This document shows, piece by piece, positions 1 to 11,900 of a stretch of DNA of 61,743 nucleotides. Both the position numbers and the translations under genes were made by a program. The notes under the pieces were generated by a model that saw nothing but the letters and a program-made list of their open reading frames with translations, did not search any database and was not told the origin of the DNA. How positions within the stretch are numbered: the stretch's first letter is position 1; each line of letters begins with the position of its first letter. This DNA is from Rhodopirellula sp. (lineage in GTDB: Bacteria; Planctomycetota; Planctomycetia; Pirellulales; Pirellulaceae), in contig NZHC01000049.1 of NCBI GenBank assembly GCA_002689655.1, forward strand, positions 21,676 through 83,418. The letters run 5' to 3'.

Positions 1-1
1 G

Positions 2-1414
2 GTTCGACTCGTCGAATTCCCTGCCGAGATCCAAATCAACGAAACTGGAAAAACTCTGCCAACCCCACTGAGGTTAAAAGGAAATCAATTTTCCTTGGCT
101 CTGCCAAGAATGGTTGGCAGTCGGGACCGGCTTTTCAGTGGCTGGCGAATCAAGGCCATGAAACCGAAAGATAATCAGGATGTTTTTCTGTCTGCACGAT
201 ACTACGCCACTGAGTTCAAAACCAACAGTTTCACCACAAGTGGCCCATTAAGACCCGAGAACCAGAAGGGACTAAGTGGCTTCAGCACACGGGGTCCAAA
301 GTCGGATCTGCCTGAGCTAGGCATAAAAGCAGTGACCATCAATCTGGTACTCAATCGATTCATCAGCACTGCTGGCGGCCCAGAACGAGACGTAATTCCC
401 GCACCGGGTCCACCAATCTATTTCAACTCTTCTGCATTCACTGCACTGGACCAGCTCATCGATTATTGTAGGCAGCACAACATCATTGTGACGGCAATTG
501 TTCTTGTCCCACGAACCAAGCGAAGCGATCCAAAAGTAGTACTGCAACACCCAGAATCTGAGGGTGGCGTGTACACCATGCCAAACATGAGTACTGAACG
601 TGGAACCAGTATCTACGGTTATTTGCTCAGTCGTATCGCCCAACATTACAGCGATCCAGATCAAGCACCTGGTGTGATCACCAATTGGATCGCGCACAAT
701 GAGGTCGATTACCATCCGGTCTGGACCAACATGGGAAAACAACCAGACGAGATCTATCTGGAAACATACTATCGATCCATGCGAATGATCCACAACGCGG
801 CTCGAGCATTCAACCCGCACGCCCGCGTTTTCATTTCGCTGACACACAACTGGAACGTCATTAACCCGAACCGCTGGGAGCAGTTGTCTCCCAAACAAGC
901 ATTACTTGCATTGCAACGATACTCCAGCCAAGAAGGTGACTTTGCCTGGGGAGTTGCCTATCACCCTTACCCGCAAAGCCTCTTCGCAAAGACAGCGTGG
1001 CAGGACACAAATATCGAAAACCATTTCGATAGCCCGTTGATCACCATTCAGAACCTGCATGTTCTAGGCGATTTTCTGAATCAGACGTCCATGAGACAAA
1101 GCGATGGCAAGAGACGAGGTGTGTTGCTAAGTGAGCAAGGATTCCACACTCCAACTTATGAGGTAGCGGATCAGAACCGACAGGCGGGGTCACTTCACTA
1201 CGCAATGCAAAAGATACGCAAATTTCCATGGATCGAATCTTTTCATTACCACCGATGGGTCGATCACCCCGACGAGGGTGGCTTGAAGCTTGGGCTTCGA
1301 ACACTACCAACCCAAGAGCACCCACATGGTCGACGCAAGCGTGCTTGGACGGTTTATCAGGCAATAAACACCGGTGAAGAAAAGAGAACAACGATCGGGT
1401 TACCTAAACCATAA
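2..1414 (+). CDS. DUF5722 domain protein, 5'-truncated by the window edge
   Basis: The frame is open from base 2 to the TAA at 1414, and the residues before the first possible internal start (TTG at 95) continue in a family-like way, so the true start lies upstream of the window. The protein shows the pattern I associate with DUF5722, a planctomycete/Bacteroidetes family with a glycoside-hydrolase-like TIM-barrel look: ..LPRMVGSRDRLFSGW.. near the visible N-terminus, then WIAHNEVDYH (a barrel-type N-E pair), VAYHPYP and LLSEQGFHTP (a possible second catalytic Glu). An extracellular or periplasmic carbohydrate-related role is inference only; the signal peptide, if any, is out of view. It converges with the oxidoreductase gene 32 bases downstream, with no obvious terminator between them. 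Confidence 0.8.
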   Translation, partial: VRLVEFPAEIQINETGKTLPTPLRLKGNQFSLALPRMVGSRDRLFSGWRIKAMKPKDNQDVFLSARYYATEFKTNSFTTSGPLRPENQKGLSGFSTRGPKSDLPELGIKAVTINLVLNRFISTAGGPERDVIPAPGPPIYFNSSAFTALDQLIDYCRQHNIIVTAIVLVPRTKRSDPKVVLQHPESEGGVYTMPNMSTERGTSIYGYLLSRIAQHYSDPDQAPGVITNWIAHNEVDYHPVWTNMGKQPDEIYLETYYRSMRMIHNAARAFNPHARVFISLTHNWNVINPNRWEQLSPKQALLALQRYSSQEGDFAWGVAYHPYPQSLFAKTAWQDTNIENHFDSPLITIQNLHVLGDFLNQTSMRQSDGKRRGVLLSEQGFHTPTYEVADQNRQAGSLHYAMQKIRKFPWIESFHYHRWVDHPDEGGLKLGLRTLPTQEHPHGRRKRAWTVYQAINTGEEKRTTIGLPKP

Positions 1415-1446
1415 AGAGCGTACTATGCTAAAATCTGTGACTCTCT

Positions 1447-2622
1447 CTACCAAGCTTGCCAACCCCCATCGGCCTTGACACTTGCCAAGCATCGCTGCAT
1501 GAATCGAACACCATCCGCTCCGTCGTTGACGGAAGGGTATAGGGCAGATCCTGAATCCCACTTCTCACCCTGCATGATCCGCCGCATATCTGAAAAAGCA
1601 TCACGATACACATTTGCAAATGCCTCAAAAAAAGCTTCTGGGTGCCCACCCGGTAAACGACAAGCAGCCACTGCTGTAGGCAGAGTGTAATCAGCATTTG
1701 GATTTCTTTCGTAAATCTTGGTCGGTTGCCCCAGGGCACGGAGCAAAAGTTGATTGGGTTCTTCCTGACGCCATGCCAATGACGCTTTGGTCCCATCCAC
1801 TTCGATTGATAAATCATTCAAACGCCCGTGGGACACCTGGCTCCAAGTGACCAGGCCGGTCGCCCCCTGTGTAAAATGAAGAATCGCGTGTCCATAGTCA
1901 TCTAACTCATGGTGGGGTGAATAGGATCGCATATGACTAAGCACCTTCGATGGGTTCATGCCTGTGATGAACTGTAGCAGATGAAAGGCATGTGTCCCCA
2001 CATCGCCTAGCGACCCCGCGGGACCGTTCTTGTTTGGGTCTGACTTCCACGCTCCCCGCGCAGGACTCTCGCCTGGGTTCATGCCATGCATCCACCCCTG
2101 CACGTAATTGGTTCGAATCGCTATCACCTCTCCCAACTCTCCATTAGCAATCAATTCACGCGCTTGACGCACCAGTGGATAACCGGAGTAATTGTGAGTG
2201 AGCGCGAACACACAATCGGAATTACGCACAGCAGATAACATCGCATCTGCATCGGCAGTGGTGATTGTCATCGGTTTGTCACACACCACATGGAACCCTG
2301 CTTCAAGTGCTGCGCAGGCTATTTCACGATGTGTGTGATTTGGGGTCGCAATCGAAATGAAATCAATTCGATCACCTGCCGAGCGTGATTTCTCGGAGCT
2401 GATCAATTCATGGAATGATCCATATGCACGGTCCGGTGCAATTCCCATTGCCAACGCTGACTCCCGAGATCTTTTTGGATCCGAAGAAAGAGCTCCAGCA
2501 ACCAGAACTGCCTCACGATCAAGTGTTGCTGCGGTGGTATGCACCTTACCGATGAAACCATTACCTCCGCCACCAATGAGCCCCATCCTCAGGGGACGAT
2601 CATTCTGTTGTTCAATCATCAT
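1447..2622 (-). CDS. Gfo/Idh/MocA family NAD(P)-dependent oxidoreductase
   Basis: The N-terminus carries a Rossmann nucleotide-binding motif (RMGLIGGGGNGFIG). FISIATPNHTHREIA and HVVCDKPMTIT follow; the latter is the EKP/DKP-type lysine motif of this family. GDVGTHAFHLLQF, about 200 residues in, is the usual metal/substrate His region. Such enzymes oxidise or reduce sugars, inositols or related polyols, and the substrate cannot be read from sequence. The open frame extends to a TTG at 2703, but that start would overlap a strong hairpin (2683-2707) and add residues the family lacks. The tandem ATGs at 2622/2619, preceded by a GAGA stretch, fit better. It lies 134 bases downstream of the PVC-type cytochrome gene on the same strand and may be co-transcribed with it. 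Confidence 0.88.
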   Translation of the reverse strand: MMIEQQNDRPLRMGLIGGGGNGFIGKVHTTAATLDREAVLVAGALSSDPKRSRESALAMGIAPDRAYGSFHELISSEKSRSAGDRIDFISIATPNHTHREIACAALEAGFHVVCDKPMTITTADADAMLSAVRNSDCVFALTHNYSGYPLVRQARELIANGELGEVIAIRTNYVQGWMHGMNPGESPARGAWKSDPNKNGPAGSLGDVGTHAFHLLQFITGMNPSKVLSHMRSYSPHHELDDYGHAILHFTQGATGLVTWSQVSHGRLNDLSIEVDGTKASLAWRQEEPNQLLLRALGQPTKIYERNPNADYTLPTAVAACRLPGGHPEAFFEAFANVYRDAFSDMRRIMQGEKWDSGSALYPSVNDGADGVRFMQRCLASVKADGGWQAW

Positions 2623-2682
2623 TTTCTCATTTCTGCCATAACAACTCAGGGTGGGCAACGCTGACAAAGTGCTGATCGCCAT

Positions 2683-2707
2683 GCGTTTTGCGAAGGACGC
2701 CAAACGC
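2683..2707. other. Hairpin between the oxidoreductase and cytochrome genes
   Basis: Ten-base arms (2683-2692 and 2698-2707) pair with one mismatch around a 5-base loop. No T-run follows on either strand, so it is not a clear intrinsic terminator. It could be an mRNA processing or stability element in the leader of the oxidoreductase gene. Confidence 0.4.
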
Positions 2708-2756
2708 TATTATTGATTACCTGTCAGGTCCACACCCCGAGCGTTTTTCAAAGAAC

Positions 2757-5700
2757 TCAGTCTCGACCTGGAATATCTCCGGGGATTGAGCCATCTAAAT
2801 ACCGCCAGTTTTTAAGATACGAAAGCAAATCAGACATTTTGGTAGGGCTAAGTGTTTCCTCAAATCCCTCTGGCATTAACGACACGCCAGGCGCCTGCAA
2901 TCGCTCAATCTCGTCACGCGGAATGACGATTCGTTTCCCTCCTTTTTGCTGGAGGATCACATTATTATTTGCGTCACCCACCAACAAACCGTCCAAAACT
3001 CGTCCATCCACTGTCAAAACTCGATGCAGAATGAATGCGGCATCGATCGCTGCGTTTGGATCTAAAATAGAAGTCAACAGTGCTGCCGGGGTTTTTGTAC
3101 GTGAATCACTGATGTCTGGTCCTACATTGGTTCCCACTCCCCCTACCTGATGACATGCGGAACACTGTTCTTTGAACAGTGTTTTTCCAACCGTTGCATT
3201 ACCCAGCGCAGTAGCTGATTCTGCATAGCGATTAAGCACTTTCGCCCGGTTGGGATCCGTGGCCAGTAGACGGCCAGCGGCGGCCTTGATAGCAGCGTCG
3301 GGGTGCTGACGTAATTTTTTTGCGTTCGCTGGGTCAACCACGGATCGAGGTATTTGGCCTGCTTCAATTTCTTGGAGGAACCACTTAATATCTTCAACAC
3401 GTCTGACACATGCTGCCACCGCCGCCGAACGCACACTCATAGTCATCCCGGTGAGATTACGCACCACATAGTCTCGCGTCCATTCCGGATCGATACGCAA
3501 ATTCAACGGTAGAGCCGTAGCTCGCAATTCCGGCGCGGAAGTATCTTGGACAAGTTCTCGCAGCGGTGATTTCACTTGACCAAACTCTGACGCGAGGAGA
3601 AGACTATCAGCACGCAGATCAGCAGGAACAGTCGACTTCTGCGCGGTTTTCAGAGCCTTCGATATAAGCTGCTGCAAATCAACTCGTTGAGATTCGGGCA
3701 AGCCTGTTACCACTTTTGAAGCAATCTTCCGAGATCTCCTTAATCCCCGCACCCACGCCTTCAGCAACTCCACTTGCTGGCGATTCAAAATCGAATCCGC
3801 TGTGGCCTGGGCTTCTGCAATGAGAACAATCGCAGCCGCATCCGTTGCCGACTCGATAGCAACCCGTTCCACCAAATGCCTGAGCAAAAGAATATCCATC
3901 TGGTTCTGACTTGCTAACTGCCGGGATAGCTCCTTCAGCAGTGAGGAATCCGAGCTCGCCACCGTCAGCCGAATCCACTCATCCGTGGATGACCATCGAC
4001 TGGCAATATTAACTAATGCTCTTACGCGTGAGGCTGCAAAATCCGATGCTGCACCAGCCTCTGCAGCCGCCCACCTCACCACCAGAGGATCGGCGTCTTC
4101 ATTCATCGCCAACACATTTTCCAATAACTCGGGACGCCCCTGCGAAAAATGGATGCCAAGTGCTCGCAATCGTGCATCGTTTGCGTTCATCAGGGAAACA
4201 GCATGGTGCTCACTCAAGGCTCCATGTTTATGAAGTAGCCATGCGGCCCGAGACCGCGCGGCAGGACTCCCTTCTCGGTCCAGCACTAAATCACGGAGAG
4301 CCTGCAGCACAGGTTCTCCCTTTTCCTGTAGAAACTGCGACGCTGATGTGCGTTGCCAAGCCGACGCGGATCTTAACCATTTGATCGCATCATCAGTCGT
4401 TGTCAGACTGACCTCACGGGGCACCACTGACTCCTCTACCACTTTCCAGATTCTTCCCAACGCAGTGCCATCACGCTGATCAGGACGGGCCTTGAGCTCA
4501 CTGGGCATGAAGTCAGGATGCTCAATTACTGCTCGCGCCATGTCCACAATCAGAACTGCCTGCTGCGGCCCAGCTGTGATGTCAACAGGCCGAAACCAAG
4601 TATCCCTCGAAGACAGAAACTCGCGAGGCTGAGCCTCGCGCCGAGACTTCCAGACACTCCCCTCGCGAGACAATTGCTGACGTTGCACGATGTATGCTGT
4701 TGGTTCGCAAGCAAGTAACCACTCAACCTCGCCAGAATGCCAACCCGGTGCGAAAACTCCACAAGCCGCACTGAATTGCCCAGAGTGCAAATTACTTGTC
4801 GTCCAAGCCTGCGCCTGTGACACGACCTGAGATTTCTCTGCAGAATAAGCAACATCATGAATCGCGTCACGACCCACCAAGAGTGGATCGCGCAAGACAG
4901 CATCTAAGGTCAACACTGCCGCCATCGCCGGGTTTCTGTTGCTGCAGCCCAATCGCCGGCCAAAGTCATCAATCGAAATGCCGAACTGACTCTTACCTGG
5001 AACTGAGCCCCACCATCCACCATCAGGATCAAAGCAGAAATCGCGGTCACGAAGATCGACGGGCTCCGTCTTGTGCTCATAACGAGAATCGATCGCTTTA
5101 ACGGATCCCCCCCGTAAACCACCTGCTACGTAAATGAGTCCGTCCGGCCCCAATGTCGGATGGTTCGCTCGCAGTTGCTGATTCTGTTCTGCAAAGCCCT
5201 CGAACAGTACAACACTCTCGTCGGACCGGTCATCACCATCGTGGTCTCGGAAGAACGCTATTTTTCCTGCCAGTGTCACAAATGCCCCATCTCGATAGGG
5301 CTGAACGCCCGTTGCAAACAGCAACTCGTCGGCGAAAATGCTGACCTGATCAAACACACCATCCTGATCCGTGTCCGTAAGAATTTTGATCCTTCCACTT
5401 GGAACTTCGCCTTCACCGGGCCCCATTGGGTAATCAGGCATCTCTACGACCCACAACCTGCCCTTATGATCAAGTCGTGCCGATACCGGATCTGCAATCA
5501 AGGGCTCTGACGCAACTAGCTGAACCACGTACCCAGATCGCATCTGCAGTGCATCATGTATTTTTTCAACTGTGTGCGCTGAGTTCGTCTGTTCGCGACT
5601 CAACTGTAGCCCTGCTTCATCACCAGCTCTCAGATTTGTAGCGCTACTCTGTTCGCTGTAACTACTCTGTTCGCCAGCGAAACTCTGGGCATACACACAG

Positions 5701-5777
5701 TTCACCGCCAAACCGAACCACAAAGAGAAAACCGAAAACAATCCATGGATGCAAAATTTGAAGAGATGATTTTTCAT
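2757..5777 (-). CDS. PVC-type secreted dehydrogenase/HEAT/cytochrome c protein
   Basis: A large exported protein in three parts. After a signal peptide (MKNHLFKFCIHGLFSVFSL.., cleaved near VYAQS) comes a propeller-like region matching the Pirellula/Verrucomicrobium membrane-bound dehydrogenase N-terminal family (GYVVQLVASEPLIADPVSA, LWVVEMPDYP, HPTLGPDGLIYVAGG). The middle is Ala/Leu/Arg-rich and HEAT-repeat-like. The C-terminal ~140 residues are the lineage-specific heme-binding domain with CSACH, followed by GTNVGPDISD. It probably passes electrons from an oxidised substrate, perhaps a sugar, to the periplasmic chain. The open frame reaches 5858, but the ATG at 5777 directly precedes the signal peptide; an ATG at 5798 is a second choice. 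No good SD is visible. The upstream giant gene ends 146 bases before this start. Confidence 0.87.
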   Translation of the reverse strand: MKNHLFKFCIHGLFSVFSLWFGLAVNCVYAQSFAGEQSSYSEQSSATNLRAGDEAGLQLSREQTNSAHTVEKIHDALQMRSGYVVQLVASEPLIADPVSARLDHKGRLWVVEMPDYPMGPGEGEVPSGRIKILTDTDQDGVFDQVSIFADELLFATGVQPYRDGAFVTLAGKIAFFRDHDGDDRSDESVVLFEGFAEQNQQLRANHPTLGPDGLIYVAGGLRGGSVKAIDSRYEHKTEPVDLRDRDFCFDPDGGWWGSVPGKSQFGISIDDFGRRLGCSNRNPAMAAVLTLDAVLRDPLLVGRDAIHDVAYSAEKSQVVSQAQAWTTSNLHSGQFSAACGVFAPGWHSGEVEWLLACEPTAYIVQRQQLSREGSVWKSRREAQPREFLSSRDTWFRPVDITAGPQQAVLIVDMARAVIEHPDFMPSELKARPDQRDGTALGRIWKVVEESVVPREVSLTTTDDAIKWLRSASAWQRTSASQFLQEKGEPVLQALRDLVLDREGSPAARSRAAWLLHKHGALSEHHAVSLMNANDARLRALGIHFSQGRPELLENVLAMNEDADPLVVRWAAAEAGAASDFAASRVRALVNIASRWSSTDEWIRLTVASSDSSLLKELSRQLASQNQMDILLLRHLVERVAIESATDAAAIVLIAEAQATADSILNRQQVELLKAWVRGLRRSRKIASKVVTGLPESQRVDLQQLISKALKTAQKSTVPADLRADSLLLASEFGQVKSPLRELVQDTSAPELRATALPLNLRIDPEWTRDYVVRNLTGMTMSVRSAAVAACVRRVEDIKWFLQEIEAGQIPRSVVDPANAKKLRQHPDAAIKAAAGRLLATDPNRAKVLNRYAESATALGNATVGKTLFKEQCSACHQVGGVGTNVGPDISDSRTKTPAALLTSILDPNAAIDAAFILHRVLTVDGRVLDGLLVGDANNNVILQQKGGKRIVIPRDEIERLQAPGVSLMPEGFEETLSPTKMSDLLSYLKNWRYLDGSIPGDIPGRD

Positions 5778-5923
5778 AACCACTGAATATCCATTCATGA
5801 CATCGTGATGGGCTGCGGCACCCCACCGATGCAATTCACACGGCCACTTCCTAAACATCGGCCCAGCACCGCATCAGACGGCGCGCTGGAGATATCCGCT
5901 CGCAAGCCAGAATTCTAACGAAT

Positions 5924-8900
5924 TTAACGTACCAGTGATGATCGCTTGGACGGAAATACCGGTAACGAAATCGCTACGAGAAGGATAGCCCCAGCCACGG
6001 GCACTGGGGCCACAGCAAAGCCAAACAAACCGACGAGTGCGAGCCAGAATGCAGGATGCCTGACAACTGGCTCTGCGTACCGCTGCAATGGACCAACACA
6101 ACTCAGCAAAGCAATGATCACCGCCAAGGTAATGCTATTAACGATCAGATTCCTGAGGCCACTATCGCTTTCAGATGCTACCTGAATCGTCGGCACAGCC
6201 TCGCTAGCTCGCAAATCAACGACAGTCTGTGGGTAGAACCCCCCGAAACCGCCAACATCAAAGAGAAAGAACGTGGCTGCACGAGTTTCCGAAATCTCTC
6301 TCTTACTCAAGAATCGGTCAACAAATACTCCCATCCTCGTGTCGAGTTCTTTCCATCGTTTCTGATCGGCGACTGTCACGGATGCACCAAGCTGCGACTC
6401 CAGGGCATTCGTCAAACTTGGATCGTTCGAATCCACCTCATCCGCAAACCGAACTGCATGGCCGGATGCCTCCGCTATCATCCAATAGCGTTTTAGCCAC
6501 AGTTGTAACCACGCAGCAATCTCACCAGCCGGTCTCTGCGACAGACGATCCAGCGATTCAACAGATTCAACTACAGCGCGAGCGAGAGACAGACCACGTT
6601 CGGATAATAACTCTGCTTGTTTATAATCCAAATCCAACCGCTCACCAGCCCCGTAGTGAGTCACCCAACGTTCAGTATTTGGAACACCTTTCAACTCCGG
6701 CAGGTACTCGCCTCGCCTTGCGACTGAAGCAGAAGCATCCAACAACAATTCAATCGGCTGCACCAACCGTGTCAACGAAAGCGGAACGCGCACTAACGTC
6801 GGCTGCTCGTCACTTTCTGGCAACTCGATTGGCTCCACAACAACCGCTCGACCAGCCGCCCACGCAGCGAGCAAGTTCGTTCCCGGTGGCAGCTCTACTA
6901 CCACCGAATCCAGACCACCGGGGAACAAGTCCCAATGTGATAACACCAGAACGCCATCACTCTGAGGAAATACCTCAACATCAACGCCAAATAATTCGGG
7001 CTCGACGTCCACCTCTGGCAAAGGAGCCAAATCCACAGTCCAAGATGGTCTCTGACACTCATACCTTGCACGATTCTCAGAACCTGTGCGCACTGCCTTG
7101 ACTGCCTGTTCGCGCCAGCGCAACTTTTCATCCCCTAAACGACTCGGGACATTGATCATGACACGCCGCCTGCCACGTCCCAGTACACGCACCGACGGCA
7201 CGCTCACCCTCGCCGAATCTGCGCCCACAAGTTGGCCTCGAATGACCAAACTTTTTTTGTCCAACTTATCAAAATCGGGAGCAATCCGAATGATCTGCCG
7301 CACCGGATCAGCAGATGGCTGGCGAGTCCAAAGTCTTGAATTTTCAACCCGAAGGAAATCAAGCTCACACCATCTGGAAGGAATTTCGACATCAATAAAA
7401 TCAGGACGCGCTCCTGAAAGAAACTGAACCTTAACTGCCATCCGCCATGATCCGGCATCTCGATCCAGCACGATTTCCTGCTCACAATCGAATGCATCAT
7501 TACGCTTTGCAACACGGTAGCGTCCCCCCAAACTAGTCGCGTCTACCTTCGCGCCCGGCGGTATTGCCCAGAACGCTTCGGGAATCCACCCGTCCGCCAA
7601 GGACTGCTCAGTGAATGCAACACTGGGGTCAGCCAACTCCGGAAGCGGCAGATCTGCTGCCACCAATACCGTCGATCGATCATGCGAAATACGATACTGA
7701 TCGATCGTTTCTATGTTTGGGGTCAGTGTGATCCGCGGTGGGACGAAGTTCTGCAACCGGTTGTTCCCACGCCAGGAGAATCGACGTACACCCACTACGT
7801 CAATTTGTGTTTCGGCCAACTCCTTCGACGGGTCCCGAAGCAAACTCGGCAGCGGAATTTCCGCTTGACCACGCACCACGATGGGTTCAATTGACAACGG
7901 CTCACCGTTGGCGGTCAACTGCAACACTTCCAAATTATCCGGTAACAACAAAGAATGTCGTTGGCCTGAATTAGTGCCGGGACTCAAGGTTGCGCGATAA
8001 GTCAATTCAAGACGATCACCCAAGACTTTCAAGTCGTGCTGTTGGCTTACTCGGGGTGGTTGATTCAGTCGTTCACTCAATGTCAGTGATGGTAATTCAC
8101 CAGCAATCACATAACATCGATCGTTGATTTTCTCGGTGAAACCTCGCCACCTTTTATTGAAATCATCTACTGAAAAAGCATCACTCGTTCTCGCATCCAA
8201 CGCGTTGAACTGCAAGTTTGAATCGCTATACAGCGCAAGCCAAGCATCACCATTTTCGCCAAATGTTGCGGTAACCTCGGGAATCTGGATTTCACCGGAA
8301 TCACCATTCTGCTCGTCAACCACCGTTGCTGGCAGGGTCCAGAGCAGTCCAATTGGGCCGGGATCATCGGTCAGGCATGTCAGGATCATTTGCCTTCGGT
8401 TCGAACTCTTAAGTTCGCTACCTGCAAGTCGCCAGTCACCGGAAGTCAGTCGCGGCATCGTCCCATCGCGTATATCAAACTGAAACGATTCACCCTCCGC
8501 AATCAATCCAGGTGGATCAACCTCACATTCAATCGCAATCTGCCGACGTCCAGCATTAACGCGATATCGCCTGCCAAGTGTTCTTGGAACGTCGATTTTC
8601 GCGGTCTGTAATGTTCTGAACTCGATTGCCATCTCCTGCGTTGGCCCAAGATCTTCTTTCCACCGTCGCAACTCCGTTTCGTCGAGCAACCGACCTGCCA
8701 CACGCAACGCACTGACATTCTGTTCGGACTGGACGACAAGACCAGAAGAGGCCACAGGAGGAATAGCAGCGGTTATTTTCACCCAAGGTTCATTGAATGA
8801 AACAGTCCCCAAAAGGGAGAACCGAATCCGTACGTGCCCAGTCGCGGGAAGAGTGGCGATTGTCCAACCATCCTTGTCTGATGCAAAGCGACTGACCCGA

Positions 8901-11900
8901 CTAACATCACTCAGTAGTTTTGCCGTTCGAATCGAGGCGAAAGGAATAGGAATCCTGACAACGTTGATTCCCTGCTCACCATCTTCCAGATGAATGAGAT
9001 AATCCGCTTCAATGCTCAGCCCATCAACCATCCCTGCTTGCACCAAATCAGGCTGCATATTGACCCGGTAATCGGCGACCGCGATACGAGCATCTTTTGG
9101 CTCCGAGCGATTCACACGCTGAAATAACTGGGAATGCACCGCACCGGGAATGTAAACCATCGAGCCGAGATGTTTTCCGTTTTTGTCCATCGGCACCAAA
9201 ACGTTGACCTCGGGAGAAGTGCCAGCCGAAGGCCGCTTCTCCAACGCATTTTCTCCTTCTTCCTGCGCCACAACGACAGCCGAAAAGAAAAGAGAAAAAG
9301 CGATTAGTAAACCCAGAATCCTAGCTGCACTATCAAGCGAAAAATCATGCGATACGTCCCTTGCCCCCTCCAGCGTTCCACCGTTGATCTTCGACAACTC
9401 CCGATCAGATTGGCCAAAACACAACCAATGACGGCTCGTTGCAAGCATCGCCGCTGTGATCGCTGGAACAATGAACCAGCCAATCACAGCTAATTTCCAA
9501 GGCCACCAAAGGAAGAGAACACCTGCAAAGACAATAACAACGCCTGCAACAAAAGATGGTGATTGCTCTGCAATGAACCAGCACACGGCAAAGGTCAAAA
9601 GAGCTAATAACCAACCCACTGCCAATGCGATGTTACGACGCACCAAAGTGGTTGATTCCCCCGATTGCATGGCAATTACAGCGGCGATCCCCTGCCCTCC
9701 CTGTTCACCTCTGATCAACGCCAGTGGGGCAAACGTATCCGACGCAGCCACCAGACTGTACTCGGATTTGAGCACAGTTCCGGACACATCAATCAGGGGC
9801 AACTTGCATTCACGCATCCAGCTTGGACCATACTGACTACGATTCCACACAACCCGAATCGTCTCAGTATCGGATCGCGGTTCAAGAATCAAAGGCCTGC
9901 GTTGCACCGCCATCAAATCAACTGGCTCATTATCGCGGAGGACGGACTCCAGCTGCAATTCAGGCTCATAAGAGATAATGAGAGGCGCGGTAGGTGAGAC
10001 CCGATAAGTGGCTTCGATACGATCAGTTCCGCGGCTGGAAGCTTCAACTCGGACCTGTTCTCGCCAAACAATCGTGACACTTGGATTCACATCCGACCGT
10101 CGCACAGTAATCGATGACGACTGTATCGCGTCATACCTGAGCTGGGTACTACGATCGATTGCCGTGACCTTAGCACCACTCGCGTCGACCGCAATATTCA
10201 CATCACTTACAAGCTCATCATCTGAGCGTTTTGCTTTCGATGTCCAAGCTGACTTACGCCTCGGAACCCGCTGCACATCCGGTGGTTTCTGAATAACCAA
10301 CAGCCCTTCCCCAATAGTTGCGATAGCATTCTGGGACGATGCTCCACTTACAATGGGCAGCTGCATTTCGATTGCTGCGGGCGTAGGGTAGCTCCGGCGA
10401 GCTATTAACTTACGACCGCGCAAGTTTCTCTCCGAAAGATCAATCGAATAGGCACCAGCTATCTCAGACACGTCCGATGCGGGCAAACCAATTGTGGACC
10501 CATCGTCACTGTCACTGATGGACCACAAAAACTCACCACGTCCTTCCAAACTGCCGGTCTGAACTTGCAGTCGTTCTCGAAACAGACCATCTGATTGAAT
10601 TTCAATCTCCAGCGTCTCAAAAACTTCATCACCAAAACGTCGCACGTCGAAGGATGTTGCGGCATTGAAACTGACGCTTGGCTTCAACAACAGCAGCTCA
10701 GGTGTACGCCCCGAAACAGGCTCAAACCAAAGTGTTTCAGAACTCAACCCCGAAAAAAATGATTGTTGCTCTGGCGTCAACGACTCCGGATCGAACGACC
10801 CCCGTTGCAACGCCACTTCACCACTCCAATTCAGATTCTTAGGCGGTGTTACAGCCGCAATCACCGTCCCTCGCGCCTGTTTTGATCTCAAGAACCAACT
10901 GGCAGGCACTCGCGTCGCCATCGCCCGATTCGTATCTGGATTACGATTCCCGGCTTTCCCTTCGTTGCCCACGGACTTGCCAGTGGTATCATTTCTTTTC
11001 TCTGAGTTAAGAATCCGATTTGGATTGTTCGCTATTCTCCGTCTTACACTACTTTCCTGAAGCAGTCCCGTACTCCCCTCAGCCTCAATCAGAATTGTAG
11101 CGTTTGCAATATCTTGATTCTCTGGCCAAAAGACAATCTCACCCGCCCGAATCCTCGGGTTCTCAATGACCCGGCCTGAATGCTGGAGAGTGAGTGATTC
11201 ACAAAGCCAACCATCTTGCACAAGCAATCTGACAGGCTCAACTCGATCCGAATCAATTGTGATTTCAATTCTTGCTTTGGCTCGCAATCTCCCATCGACC
11301 ACGTTGAATTGCAGTGTGGCTTCGCTCTGTGTAAAGACTGCTTGATTCGCCAACTGAACACGTGACCAACGGCTTTTGTTCCACAAATTATTTCCGGCAT
11401 TCGATGTCCCCCGATCAAATTCAGAAGTGATCGCCGGGCCTCTCACGGTGACGACTGCAACATTGGCCTCGTTGGCCTGACTCACCCACTGCCAATTCTC
11501 TGGTAATTTCCAGTTCATGATGCGCAAAGGCTGTCGCACCGACAGAACAGCCTCATCAACCACCGTTGCATGCGCAACAGTATCGCCAACCCAAAGAGGC
11601 ACCGGAAGTTCACACCAACCCTGCGTACCATCCCAACGACTGTACCCCCGCACAACGATATCCAGCAGCTTATCTGCTTCATTCACAGCGTCACGCAGCA
11701 ATTTAATTTGCAAGTAACCCTTACGATCAGCGGTTTCTATGTTCGAGAATTGAAGCGGATCACCACCAAGTTCAATTGTTGTGACATTTGCATCCCCAAC
11801 GAATAATTCAGGGAACTGCCAAGCCTCAGGAACTTGAACGGCCATCTTGCATACCCACTTCAGACCACGACGATCCACCTCGTACTGCATTTTAGAGCGG

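Noticed and set aside
6229-7101. 290-codon + strand frame inside the giant gene
   Set aside because: Pro/Gln/His-rich antisense of a confident beta-rich protein; no signal, SD or family resemblance.
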